Source: Nitrospirota bacterium (GTDB lineage Bacteria; Nitrospirota; Thermodesulfovibrionia; UBA6902). Taken from it: DNA of 64,000 bases. This document shows positions 1 to 7,539 of this stretch, piece after piece. A program made the translations under genes and the position numbers. Below the pieces are notes generated by a model, which made no database searches, had not been told where the DNA came from, and saw nothing but the letters and a program-made list of their open reading frames with translations. The DNA lies in contig JACQZE010000004.1 in NCBI GenBank assembly GCA_016207885.1, forward strand, positions 113,652 through 177,651. Direction: 5' to 3'. How positions within the stretch are numbered: position 1 is the first letter of the stretch; each line of letters starts with the position of its first letter.

Positions 1-553
1 AACCGCTGCATGCAGAAGCCATATACAAATCCTTATACCCGATCGAAAGTAGCAGCCCTTCCCTTTTTATCGGATAATTGAAGAAGCCCAGAATACCTTC
101 AACAGCAAATGATACTCCGTATCTCATGGGAAGCGTGATGCTGTCAAGGATGCCAGCGGGCGGCGGTACGAGAAACAGGAGGTACAATATGGGAAATGAT
201 AAAGCTTTGGCAATCTTGCTTCCGTAAAGATAACCTGTCAAACCGAATAGAACAGGAACAAGCGAGAAGATGAAGATGAGGTCATAGCCCCTTCGCCACC
301 CGAAGATAAAAATCATTACCCCGACAAGAAGCAGAAAAAAACTTACGAATATTCCGGCAGCGCTCTCTTTCTCTTCTTGAAGCAGTTTGTTAAGGGCTTC
401 TCGTTTTTGCCAGGCAAGATAAAGGGATATTGGAAGAATGAAATAGATATGGGAGTAATCCTCTAACGCCCAGTTGGTCTTGCCAAAATACAGGTTATGA
501 AATACAGGGGCATACAGGACGGCTGCTAAAATCCAAATTAAAGAGTTAATCAT
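1..553 (-). CDS. Exosortase family protein, C-terminus cut by window edge
   Basis: This is a multi-pass membrane cysteine transpeptidase of the exosortase/archaeosortase family, expected to process proteins with C-terminal sorting signals at the inner membrane. The ATG at 553 follows GAGGAGG. The 184 visible residues contain several hydrophobic segments, the loop FLVPPPAGILDSITLPM typical of the family, and the start of the active-site motif ACSG (about residues 181-184) that carries the catalytic cysteine. The downstream Arg and His of the triad lie outside the window. It is the last gene of a same-strand run that begins at pdxA, 43 nt after the small unknown gene. No PEP-CTERM substrate was recognised in this window. 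The family call is firm; the subfamily cannot be set. Confidence 0.87.
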   Translation of the reverse strand, partial: MINSLIWILAAVLYAPVFHNLYFGKTNWALEDYSHIYFILPISLYLAWQKREALNKLLQEEKESAAGIFVSFFLLLVGVMIFIFGWRRGYDLIFIFSLVPVLFGLTGYLYGSKIAKALSFPILYLLFLVPPPAGILDSITLPMRYGVSFAVEGILGFFNYPIKREGLLLSIGYKDLYMASACSG

Positions 554-596
554 TTCTTATTCTCGCCTCCTCTGTAAAAAGGCAAGAATAAAAAAA

Positions 597-932
597 CTAA
601 TCGAAATCAGGAAATATTTTTACGCTTACCTCTTTGCCGTCATCAAGTTTCTGAACCGCTGAAAGAATGCCTCCCTCAATATACGAAAGGTTAAAGCTCC
701 CGAACCCGTCGATTACAAGGCTCTTCGCGTCAGAAGGGCATCCATTTTCACAGCCTGCAACACCCCTGATCATCCTCGGGATGAGCTGCTCAATATCAAG
801 CGCGGAGAGGTCCACCCCGTGCTTCGAGCCGAAATCAATAATATCTTTGGCATCTTTAACCGCATTGAACTTAAACGGATTCTCTACATCTACAGAAAAA
901 GACTGCTTCCCGATACTTACATCTATCTCCAT
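597..932 (-). CDS. Conserved-looking small protein of unknown function
   Basis: I do not recognise this 111-residue protein. The ATG at 932 follows a good GGAGG site, and the gene sits 14 nt downstream of rdgB and upstream of the exosortase, so it is probably co-transcribed. It has no signal peptide or membrane segment. The visible motif is a short cysteine pair in GCENGCPSDAKSLV (about residues 61-74), followed by a predicted beta-rich region with GFGSFNLSYIEGG. The Cys pair could bind metal or form a disulphide, but that is only suggestive. Confidence 0.7.
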   Translation of the reverse strand: MEIDVSIGKQSFSVDVENPFKFNAVKDAKDIIDFGSKHGVDLSALDIEQLIPRMIRGVAGCENGCPSDAKSLVIDGFGSFNLSYIEGGILSAVQKLDDGKEVSVKIFPDFD

Positions 933-946
933 ATGAGACCTCCGGT

Positions 947-1561
947 TTATTTATCTTTTCGTTTTTTTGCTGTTTTCTCTTCCAGATAATTCTGGAGTTC
1001 CCTGAGCGCCAGCGCCCTGTGGCTGATAACATTCTTTTCATCATCAGCCATCTCTGCGAATGTCCGGTCATGGCCTTCAGGAAAGAAGAGAGGATCATAT
1101 CCGAAACCATTGTGACCCCTATTCTCTCTGCCGAGCCTGCCTTTGATGTATCCGGTGAATGTATGAACCTCTCCATTGTGAGCAAGTGCGATACAGCAGA
1201 CAAACCTGGCGCCGCGCTTTTCGTCGGGAATATCTTTAAGCTCATCAAGAAGCTTTCTGTTATTGGCTGTGTCATCCGCCGGCTCCCCTGCGTAGCGTGC
1301 TGAATAAACACCCGGCGCGCCGCCGAGCGCGTCAACCTCAAGCCCTGAATCATCGGCTATGGCAGCCATCCCTGTTTTTGCGGCTATGAACTCCGCTTTT
1401 TTCAGAGCATTCGCCTCAAATGTGTCGCCGTCTTCAACTACATCTCCATACTCGGGGAAATCATCAAGCGTATATATCCGCGAATCCGGATCCGCCCGGT
1501 TCAGGATATTCTTCATCTCACGGATCTTCTTCCTGTTTTTTGTGGCTAAGACAAAATCCAT
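947..1561 (-). CDS. rdgB: Non-canonical purine NTP pyrophosphatase (RdgB/HAM1)
   Basis: The enzyme hydrolyses ITP, dITP and XTP to monophosphate and pyrophosphate, cleaning the nucleotide pool in the cytoplasm. The 204 residues match the usual family length of about 200. They show the N-terminal ATKNRKK substrate loop, the DDSGLEVDALGGAPGVYSAR core with the catalytic Asp, GHNGFGYDPLFFPEG, and the C-terminal K-N-V-ISHRALAL segment with the SHR signature. It starts 5 nt after the pdxA stop and runs into the small unknown gene, so a pdxA-rdgB transcription unit is likely. Confidence 0.95.
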   Translation of the reverse strand: MDFVLATKNRKKIREMKNILNRADPDSRIYTLDDFPEYGDVVEDGDTFEANALKKAEFIAAKTGMAAIADDSGLEVDALGGAPGVYSARYAGEPADDTANNRKLLDELKDIPDEKRGARFVCCIALAHNGEVHTFTGYIKGRLGRENRGHNGFGYDPLFFPEGHDRTFAEMADDEKNVISHRALALRELQNYLEEKTAKKRKDK

Positions 1562-1566
1562 AACGC

Positions 1567-2553
1567 TTAATTCTTGCCTTTTAACTTTATTTTAGATGCA
1601 AGTTTTATCGCCTCGATCATACTCGAGGGGTTTGCTTTATTCTGCCATGCTATATCAAAAGCCGTCCCGTGATCAGGCGAGGTTCTGATGAACGGCAGAC
1701 CTAATGTAACATTTACACCGGTATCAAACGCAAGCATCTTAAAAGGTATTAATCCCTGGTCATGATACATGCTTACAACCAGATCAAACTCGCCTTCATA
1801 AGCCTTGTGAAAGATAACATCAGGAGGGTACGGGCCTGAGACATACATATCATCCGCGGATGCGTCTTCGATCGCAGGGATTATGGAGTCTCTCTCCTCA
1901 TTGCCAAACAGTCCTGATTCACCTGCATGAGGGTTCAGGCCTGCTACGCCGATCACAGGTTTATCGATGCCGAGGATGGAGGCAGCCTTTACAGCATGCC
2001 TGATGGTTCTGTAGACCAGATCCTTGTTTATCGTATCAGGGACATCCCTTAATGGAATATGAATTGTGCACAGTACGATCTTAAGCTTCTCCGACACGAA
2101 CATCATTGCAAAATCATCTGTTCCCGTAAGTTCAGCCAGAAGCTCAGTGTGCCCCGGCCATTTATAACCGGCCATCCTCAGGGATTCTTTGGATATCGGA
2201 GCGGTAACAATCGCAGAGACTTCATTCTTAAGCGCAAGCTCAACAGCCTTTTTTATGGATCCTACAGCCGCCCGCCCTCCCTCTGAAGAAGAGAATCCCT
2301 TTATGAAGTCCTCGCCGGAGTTGATATCAATGACCTCTATCTTCCCTTTGGAAGGAGATGAATCAGTAGGGCCTGAAATATTTACGACCTCAAAAGAGGA
2401 ATTCGTAAGCCTCACGGCTTCCTTGATTATCTTTGCCGACCCTATTACAAGAGGATTACAGTTTTGACTTATCTCCCCGCAGGAGATCGCCTTTACGATT
2501 ATCTCAGGCCCGATACCTCCCTGGTCCCCCATTGTTATGGCGATATTATTCAT
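1567..2553 (-). CDS. pdxA: 4-hydroxythreonine-4-phosphate dehydrogenase
   Basis: PdxA oxidises 4-phosphohydroxy-L-threonine in DXP-dependent pyridoxal phosphate synthesis. At 328 residues it is full length. The opening ITMGDQGGIGPEI is the family signature. The three metal-binding histidines are seen in WPGHTELLAEL, GLNPHAGESG and YHDQGLIPFK. It heads a close run with rdgB. The upstream gap to ridA is filled by an inverted-repeat element. PdxA supplies PLP, and RidA removes reactive enamines made by PLP enzymes, so their proximity makes functional sense, although they may not share a transcript through the hairpin. Confidence 0.95.
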   Translation of the reverse strand: MNNIAITMGDQGGIGPEIIVKAISCGEISQNCNPLVIGSAKIIKEAVRLTNSSFEVVNISGPTDSSPSKGKIEVIDINSGEDFIKGFSSSEGGRAAVGSIKKAVELALKNEVSAIVTAPISKESLRMAGYKWPGHTELLAELTGTDDFAMMFVSEKLKIVLCTIHIPLRDVPDTINKDLVYRTIRHAVKAASILGIDKPVIGVAGLNPHAGESGLFGNEERDSIIPAIEDASADDMYVSGPYPPDVIFHKAYEGEFDLVVSMYHDQGLIPFKMLAFDTGVNVTLGLPFIRTSPDHGTAFDIAWQNKANPSSMIEAIKLASKIKLKGKN

Positions 2554-2570
2554 AAAATTATCGAAAGAAA

Positions 2571-2723
2571 AGTGGATGCGGCTGGAAAAGCTTTATAGCG
2601 ATACCTTAGAAAATTGCAAAAAAGCATAACTGTTTTTTTTGAGCTTTCTTAATCGTTACTTCTCCCCTCAGGCATAATTAAAATATCCCATCGCTTTGTA
2701 AAGTTTTTCCAGCCGCATCCACT
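2571..2723. repeat. MITE-like element with imperfect terminal inverted repeats of about 32 bp
   Basis: The whole gap between pdxA and ridA is bounded by near-perfect inverted repeats. The left end begins AGTGGATGCGGCTGGAAAAG and the right end is its complement, ending CTTTTTCCAGCCGCATCCACT with one mismatch in the first 25 bp. The match continues more weakly to about 33 bp. The roughly 90 bp interior is AT-rich, with T- and A-runs and no ORF. No clear target-site duplication is visible. The arms could also fold as a very long RNA hairpin between the two genes. Confidence 0.6.
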
Positions 2724-2729
2724 GTATTA

Positions 2730-3125
2730 CTAAGGTTTATCCGGCAATGCGACAATCGCGTCTATCTCTACAGTTACATCCATAGGAAGCCTGCCCGCCT
2801 GGATGGTGCTCCTTGCCGGAGGCTCATCACTAAAGTACTCTCTGTATACGCTATTAAACCTCTGGAAGTCATCCATATCTGCAAGATAGCATGTGACCTT
2901 CAGCACATCCTTCATTTCTGCGCCGGCATCTTCCACAATGACTTTCATGTTCTGGAGAACCGCATGGGTCTCATCCTCAATAGTCCCCCTGACCATCAAA
3001 CCTGTTTCAAGGTCTATCGGGATCTGTCCTGAGAGATACATCAAATCATTATGGATGACCGCCTGTGAATACGGCCCTTTCGGTTTCGGCGCCCTGTCTG
3101 ATGAAAAGATCTTCTTATGAGACAT
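2730..3125 (-). CDS. ridA: RidA family reactive intermediate deaminase
   Basis: RidA hydrolyses 2-aminoacrylate and related enamines released by PLP-dependent dehydratases. I place the start at the second ATG (3125), because AAGGAG lies just upstream of it and inside the longer frame that would begin at 3143. This gives 131 residues, close to the family norm. Visible family features are KPKGPYSQAV near the start, SGQIPIDLETG, and the C-terminal RSTIQAGRLPMDVTVEI segment containing the carboxylate-binding arginine. The gene stops 7 nt from the right end of the inverted-repeat element. Confidence 0.93.
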   Translation of the reverse strand: MSHKKIFSSDRAPKPKGPYSQAVIHNDLMYLSGQIPIDLETGLMVRGTIEDETHAVLQNMKVIVEDAGAEMKDVLKVTCYLADMDDFQRFNSVYREYFSDEPPARSTIQAGRLPMDVTVEIDAIVALPDKP

Positions 3126-3157
3126 CTCATGCTCCTTATGCAATAGTAGAAAAATAT

Positions 3158-3212
3158 AAAGGCCTTGACCTGTAAAAGAATTTACAATTCCTTTATCAAA
3201 GCAAGGCCTTTT
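3158..3212 (-). terminator. Hairpin terminator below the Cys-rich micropeptide gene
   Basis: The arms AAAGGCCTTG and CAAGGCCTTT pair over 10 bp around a loop that itself contains a small hairpin (TGTAAA/TTTACA). A-rich and T-rich tracts flank both sides, so it could act in both directions. It lies just after the stop of the micropeptide gene on minus and ahead of ridA. Confidence 0.6.
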
Positions 3213-3222
3213 TATTTTAAGC

Positions 3223-3312
3223 TTATTTCTTGGTCTTCTCAGTCTTTTTTGTCTTTACTGTCTTCTTCTCTTTCTTAGGCCCGCATGAGCCTGAACCGCA
3301 TCCGCATCCCAT
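3223..3312 (-). CDS. 29-residue Cys/Gly/Lys micropeptide
   Basis: A very short frame starts at ATG 3312 behind a textbook site, AAAAGGAGG, 6 nt upstream, and ends with TAA at 3223. The peptide opens MGCGCGSGSCGPKK and continues as a run of Lys, Thr and Glu with no other residue type to speak of. Three cysteines in the first ten residues suggest metal or thiol binding, or an N-terminal modification, and the basic tail suggests nucleic acid or membrane association. None of this is demonstrated. A hairpin terminator follows directly, so the unit looks like a self-contained short transcript. Confidence 0.62.
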   Translation of the reverse strand: MGCGCGSGSCGPKKEKKTVKTKKTEKTKK

Positions 3313-3383
3313 ATTATTATCCTCCTTTTGTAAACTGCGTCTTATGCTTTATTTTAAGCGCTGCCAAAAATAAAATCCACTAC

Positions 3384-4664
3384 CTACCCTGCCGCAGACC
3401 TTCCTGCTAACCAGCCTGTTGAAAACGCAGCCTGAAGATTATAGCCGCCTGTATCTGCATTTATATCCAAGACCTCGCCGGCAAAATAAAGATCCTTCAC
3501 CAGCTTCGAGCACATCGTCCGGGGGTCAACTTCTTTTATATCAACACCGCCCGCGGTGACAATAGCCTCTTCAACAGGCCGATAGCCATTTATCTCAAGG
3601 CGGAGATCCTTCAGCCATAACTTCAGCCTTTTGCGTTCATCCGCCGTTATCTGATGGCACGCCTTGTCAGGGGATATCTTTGTCATATCAGTACAGACAG
3701 GGATCATTTTAGCAGGCAGAAGTTCTTTGAGCATCGTCTTATATTTCTGTTTCCCGTGCTCATTAAGGTCACGCAGCAGGCGGGCATCCAGCTTCTCATC
3801 ATCAAGCGCAGGCTTCAGGTCAATTGATAAGGAGACCTTCTCCTTATTAAGAATAGCATCCACCACTCTGCCGCTCATGGATAATATCATAGGGCCTGAA
3901 AGACCGAAATGCGTGAATAGCATCTCGCCGAAATCCTCAACCGCCTTCTTTCCGTTAATGAAGGCACGCACTGAAACGTTCTTAAGGCTAAGTCCCTGCA
4001 TCCTTTGAGCGATATCGCCTGATGTCTGAAGAGGGACAAGCGCAGGCCGAAGCGGTATTATTTTATGCCCTGCTGCTTCCGCAAACCTGTAGCCGTCTCC
4101 GGTTGAACCTGTGCCCGGATATGATATGCCTCCTGTTGCGATTATCACCGCGTCTGAAAGATAGACTTTGTTTTTTGAAACCTTGCCGTCAGATTGCGGC
4201 ACACCGGCTATTTCCACGCCTTTGAGATTTCCGTCTTCAATAATTAGTCTCATGACAGGTGAAGAGTTGATTATCTTAACCCCGCATCCGACTGCCCAGC
4301 GTGTAAGCGCGTCCACAACATCCTGCGCCTGTCCGCTTGCAGGGAATACACGTCCTCCGCGCTCTATCACTGTTTCAATACCAAGCTCATCAAAGAAAGC
4401 CAAGAGCTCGGTTGAGAAGAATTTTGAAAAAGCCTGCCGGAGAAAACGGCCGTTCCTGTTGAAATGAGATATGAACTCAGACTGTGAAGCGGTATTCGTC
4501 AGGTTGCAGCGCCCCTTCCCGCTTATTCGCAGCTTTCTGCCGGGGCTTCTCATGCTCTCAAAAAGCAGCGTCTCAGCACCGGCAATTGCAGCCTGTCCCG
4601 CAGCCATCAGTCCGGCAGCGCCTGCGCCGATAACTATCACTCTGTGTTTGGATTGATTCTTCAA
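3384..4664 (-). CDS. BaiN/HI0933-type FAD-dependent oxidoreductase
   Basis: This is a cytoplasmic flavoprotein with an N-terminal Rossmann motif (VIVIGAGAAGLMAAGQAA), the GKGRCNLTN signature of the HI0933/YhiN family and a C-terminal AGEVLDINADTGGYNLQAAFSTG segment that closes the FAD site. Substrates of most members are unknown. I choose a TTG start at 4664 because GAGGAG sits 6 nt upstream. The longer frame to 4793 would add a spurious hydrophobic leader and overlap the divergent transporter gene. The result, 426 residues, fits the family. Confidence 0.88.
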   Translation of the reverse strand: MKNQSKHRVIVIGAGAAGLMAAGQAAIAGAETLLFESMRSPGRKLRISGKGRCNLTNTASQSEFISHFNRNGRFLRQAFSKFFSTELLAFFDELGIETVIERGGRVFPASGQAQDVVDALTRWAVGCGVKIINSSPVMRLIIEDGNLKGVEIAGVPQSDGKVSKNKVYLSDAVIIATGGISYPGTGSTGDGYRFAEAAGHKIIPLRPALVPLQTSGDIAQRMQGLSLKNVSVRAFINGKKAVEDFGEMLFTHFGLSGPMILSMSGRVVDAILNKEKVSLSIDLKPALDDEKLDARLLRDLNEHGKQKYKTMLKELLPAKMIPVCTDMTKISPDKACHQITADERKRLKLWLKDLRLEINGYRPVEEAIVTAGGVDIKEVDPRTMCSKLVKDLYFAGEVLDINADTGGYNLQAAFSTGWLAGRSAAG

Positions 4665-4730
4665 GGCTTCTCCTCTTTCACGTTCATTATAATTAGTATA
4701 AACTACAAAATATCCTGATGGGAGAGAATA

Positions 4731-5759
4731 ATGAAAAAAATAGATGCCCATAAAGAAAATCATGGCCATGGCCACGGCCACAACCACGCACATGGCTCAC
4801 ACAATCATGTGCATGGTGTAGTTGACCCGTCTATCTTTACTACCCAGCGTGGTATATGGGCTGTAAAATGGTCGTTCGCTGCGTTATCCGCTACGGCATT
4901 ATTACAGGTTTTTGTTTCCATAATGACGGGCAGCGTAGCTCTTCTTGCTGACACAATCCATAACATCGGCGACGCGGCAACTGCAATACCTCTTTGGTTT
5001 GCCTTTACGCTTGCAAGAAGAAAACCGTCAAAGCGGTTTACATACGGCTACGGACGCGTTGAAGACCTTGCCGGAGTTGCGGTTGTGCTGACCATCCTGT
5101 TCAGCGCTGTTGTCGCTGGTTATCAATCCATTGACCGCCTGTTCCATCCGCAAAAAGTGGAATATCTGTGGGCTGTAGCCGTCGCCTCAATTATTGGATT
5201 CCTCGGCAATGAGGCAGTTGCAATTTTCCGTATAAAGGTCGGCAAAGAGATCGGGAGCATCGCCCTTATCGCAGACGGCCATCACGCGCGTGTTGACGGT
5301 TTGACCAGCCTGGCTGTCCTCTTTGGCGCGATAGGAGTTTGGCTTGGTTATCCCCTTGCAGATCCGATTGTGGGGTTTTTAATCAGCGCGGCTATCCTCC
5401 GCATTGTATGGGATTCCGGAAAGGCTGTCTTCACACGAATGCTCGACGGAGTGGATCCGGAGATCATTGACGAGATCAGGCATTCTGTAAAACATGCGCC
5501 CGGAGTTCAGGACGTTACGGAAGCGCGCGTGAGATGGATAGGCCACAGGCTTCATGCTGAAGTAAATGTAGCGGTAACTCCCGGCATCACGGTTGAAAAG
5601 GGGCATGACATTGCAATGGAAGCGCGCCATCAGCTTTTGCATTCACTGAAATATTTATCTAATGTTACCATTCACATAGACACATTAAATGCTTCAGGAG
5701 AAGGCCATCATAATATTTCTGAACATGCCCACGGCAATCTGCCTCCGCATGCGCATTAG
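4731..5759 (+). CDS. CDF family heavy-metal efflux transporter with His-rich termini
   Basis: Cation diffusion facilitators export Zn2+, Co2+, Fe2+ or similar ions from the cytoplasm in exchange for protons. The 342 residues carry a His-rich N-terminal tail (HGHGHGHNHAHG), six membrane segments, the two intramembrane metal motifs DTIHNIGDA and ADGHHARVDG, a C-terminal cytoplasmic domain and another His-rich tail (GEGHHNISEHAHG). GGGAGAG precedes the ATG. The gene diverges from the flavoprotein, and the 66 bp between them holds overlapping TATAAT-like boxes around TTATA-N5-TATAA (4687-4701), which could be shared promoter DNA. The two His-rich tails suggest zinc. Confidence 0.93.
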   Translation: MKKIDAHKENHGHGHGHNHAHGSHNHVHGVVDPSIFTTQRGIWAVKWSFAALSATALLQVFVSIMTGSVALLADTIHNIGDAATAIPLWFAFTLARRKPSKRFTYGYGRVEDLAGVAVVLTILFSAVVAGYQSIDRLFHPQKVEYLWAVAVASIIGFLGNEAVAIFRIKVGKEIGSIALIADGHHARVDGLTSLAVLFGAIGVWLGYPLADPIVGFLISAAILRIVWDSGKAVFTRMLDGVDPEIIDEIRHSVKHAPGVQDVTEARVRWIGHRLHAEVNVAVTPGITVEKGHDIAMEARHQLLHSLKYLSNVTIHIDTLNASGEGHHNISEHAHGNLPPHAH

Positions 5760-5789
5760 AAACTGCCGGGGTTGCACTCATTTCTATCC

Positions 5790-6983
5790 TTATTGACAGC
5801 ATGCATCTTTCCTATGAGTGGTTAAAAGCAAAATATAAAATAAAAAAGCAGAGATGCCAAGAACAAATGCTGCTCCAATAAAAGACTTTGAATATCCGAA
5901 ATGCATCGCAATAATCCCGGAAAGCAAAGGGCCTGTCGTATGCCCGATGTCCATGATCGAGCCGAGCAGCCCCATTGCCGAACCCCTTGCCTCCCTGCTG
6001 CTCAAGTCGGCTATATATGCTGATGTGGCCGATGTGACTATCGAAAGGCTCATGCCGAAAGCTACGCTCAAAATGAGTAAAGGGATAAATGATCTGAACA
6101 GCGAAAAGCAACCGATACAGACAGCCCCGATCAACGCACCTGTAAATATCTGCGGCTTTCTGCCGTGCCTGTCCGAGAACCTGCCCATAACCGGTTTTGA
6201 CAAAGCAAGTGTAATAACCTGCGCCGAAAGAAATATCCCTAACTCAAAGGGGCTGATGCCTGAGCTGACAGCATAAAGCGGGAGAAATGTCTCAAACGTC
6301 CCGTATGCAAATAGTATTGCAGCCTCTACCATGCACGTGACAAGTATTATCTTGTCGGACAGAACAGATCTGAATATTTTTAACGTATCTTCCCACGGTT
6401 GGTTCCGGTGCTGAGGTTCCGCCGTCTGCGGAAGGAAGAGTGAAAGGAGAAGGGTGACTGCTCCCGCAAGAGCGCACACGATATAGACGGCTTTGTAACT
6501 TTGTGCCGGATTGAAGGCCAATGCTCCGATAATGCCTCCGCCGATAAGAGGCGCCATGAACCTGCCGACAAGCGTTGCAGTCGAAAACCAGCCCATTTTT
6601 TCGCCCCGCTCTTTGTGAAATAGCTCCGAGACAAGCGCCATAGCGACAGGTATAAAAATAGCAGTGGCAAAGCCGTGAAAAAACCGCACCATCGCAAGCT
6701 GCCATATCCGGGTTATGAAAAGGTACATGAACGGGGCAGTTGAAAAAATAAAAGAAGAGAATATCAGCATCTTCCGCTTGCCGAGCCTGTCAGAAAGAAG
6801 CCCGGCAGGAATACTGAATAGCACTCCGGTAAATGCCGATATAGATGCGACAAAACCAACCTTAGAGGGGTCTGCGCCAAGATGTGCGGCAAAGAGGGGA
6901 AGCACAGGGCTTTTGGAGATCGTTGAACTGAAGATCGCAAAGAGTCCGGTAGCGCAGAGAAGCCTGAAAGGACTGAACTTCAT
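5790..6983 (-). CDS. MFS transporter, distal gene of the chromate cluster
   Basis: This 397-residue protein has 12 predicted membrane segments and the loop 2-3 motif GLLSDRLGKRKML of the major facilitator superfamily, repeated as GRFSDRHGRKPQI in the second half. It is a paralogue of the gene at 7540: both share SPVLPLFA near the N-terminus, the G-I-GHTTGP/GHASGP motif and overall order. Its start overlaps the HD-domain stop by 4 nt (ATGA), so translation is coupled. The substrate is unknown. Its place in a run beginning at chrB suggests detoxification. Confidence 0.87.
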   Translation of the reverse strand: MKFSPFRLLCATGLFAIFSSTISKSPVLPLFAAHLGADPSKVGFVASISAFTGVLFSIPAGLLSDRLGKRKMLIFSSFIFSTAPFMYLFITRIWQLAMVRFFHGFATAIFIPVAMALVSELFHKERGEKMGWFSTATLVGRFMAPLIGGGIIGALAFNPAQSYKAVYIVCALAGAVTLLLSLFLPQTAEPQHRNQPWEDTLKIFRSVLSDKIILVTCMVEAAILFAYGTFETFLPLYAVSSGISPFELGIFLSAQVITLALSKPVMGRFSDRHGRKPQIFTGALIGAVCIGCFSLFRSFIPLLILSVAFGMSLSIVTSATSAYIADLSSREARGSAMGLLGSIMDIGHTTGPLLSGIIAMHFGYSKSFIGAAFVLGISAFLFYILLLTTHRKDACCQ

Positions 6984-7528
6984 TTTTTCATTAGTCTCTG
7001 TATCTCACTGTGATAACCTAAATATCTTTCCAGCGTTATCTCATTCTTGCCATATTTGGGTATAGTTTTAAGTATATTTTCAAATTTGGTTTCTGCCTCC
7101 AGTTCATCATTTATCATTATGATACCGTCGGTGATGATATCAACGAGCCTGTCAGCATAGATAACTATCCGCTCTTCAAGCCTGTTCAGTGTATAGTCCT
7201 TAACCGGCAACCCGAGTTCTACAGCCTCGGATGCTGTCAGCCCGCCACGGATATGCTTTTCCATTATGTCCGTAATCGCCTGCGAAAGTCCCAATTGTTT
7301 TCCAAGTTCAGCGCCTATCTTGCCATGCTCCATTTCATGGGTCTTTGCCTTACCAAGGTCATGAAACAACGCGCCTCTTCCGACCAACTCCATGTCCATC
7401 TTTGCGCCTGTACGCTCTGCAAGCTCCAGCGCTTTTGCAGCAACCTTTCTACAGTGTTTAATATCGTCTTCGGAAACACCGGCATCTCTCAACATCTCAA
7501 TGTCAGCGTTACTGATCGTGTACCCCAT
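6980..7528 (-). CDS. HD-domain phosphohydrolase (TIGR00295-like)
   Basis: This is a 182-residue soluble protein with a single HD domain. The metal ligands are visible in GRGALFHDLGKAKTHEMEHG (about residues 49-68), followed by EKHIRGG and a late ADRLVDI Asp. It resembles the small HDIG proteins common in archaea and anaerobes, whose substrates are mostly unknown nucleotides or phosphate esters. AAGGAGG precedes the ATG. It lies between two related MFS genes, 11 nt from one and overlapping the other by 4 nt. Confidence 0.82.
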   Translation of the reverse strand: MGYTISNADIEMLRDAGVSEDDIKHCRKVAAKALELAERTGAKMDMELVGRGALFHDLGKAKTHEMEHGKIGAELGKQLGLSQAITDIMEKHIRGGLTASEAVELGLPVKDYTLNRLEERIVIYADRLVDIITDGIIMINDELEAETKFENILKTIPKYGKNEITLERYLGYHSEIQRLMKK

Positions 7529-7539
7529 GTTCTGCCTCC

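Noticed and set aside
871-1353. 160-residue minus-strand ORF
   Set aside because: Out-of-frame shadow of rdgB on the same strand.
4665-4793. N-terminal extension of the BaiN-like flavoprotein
   Set aside because: Would overlap the divergent transporter start and add a non-family hydrophobic leader; a TTG with GAGGAG is better placed.
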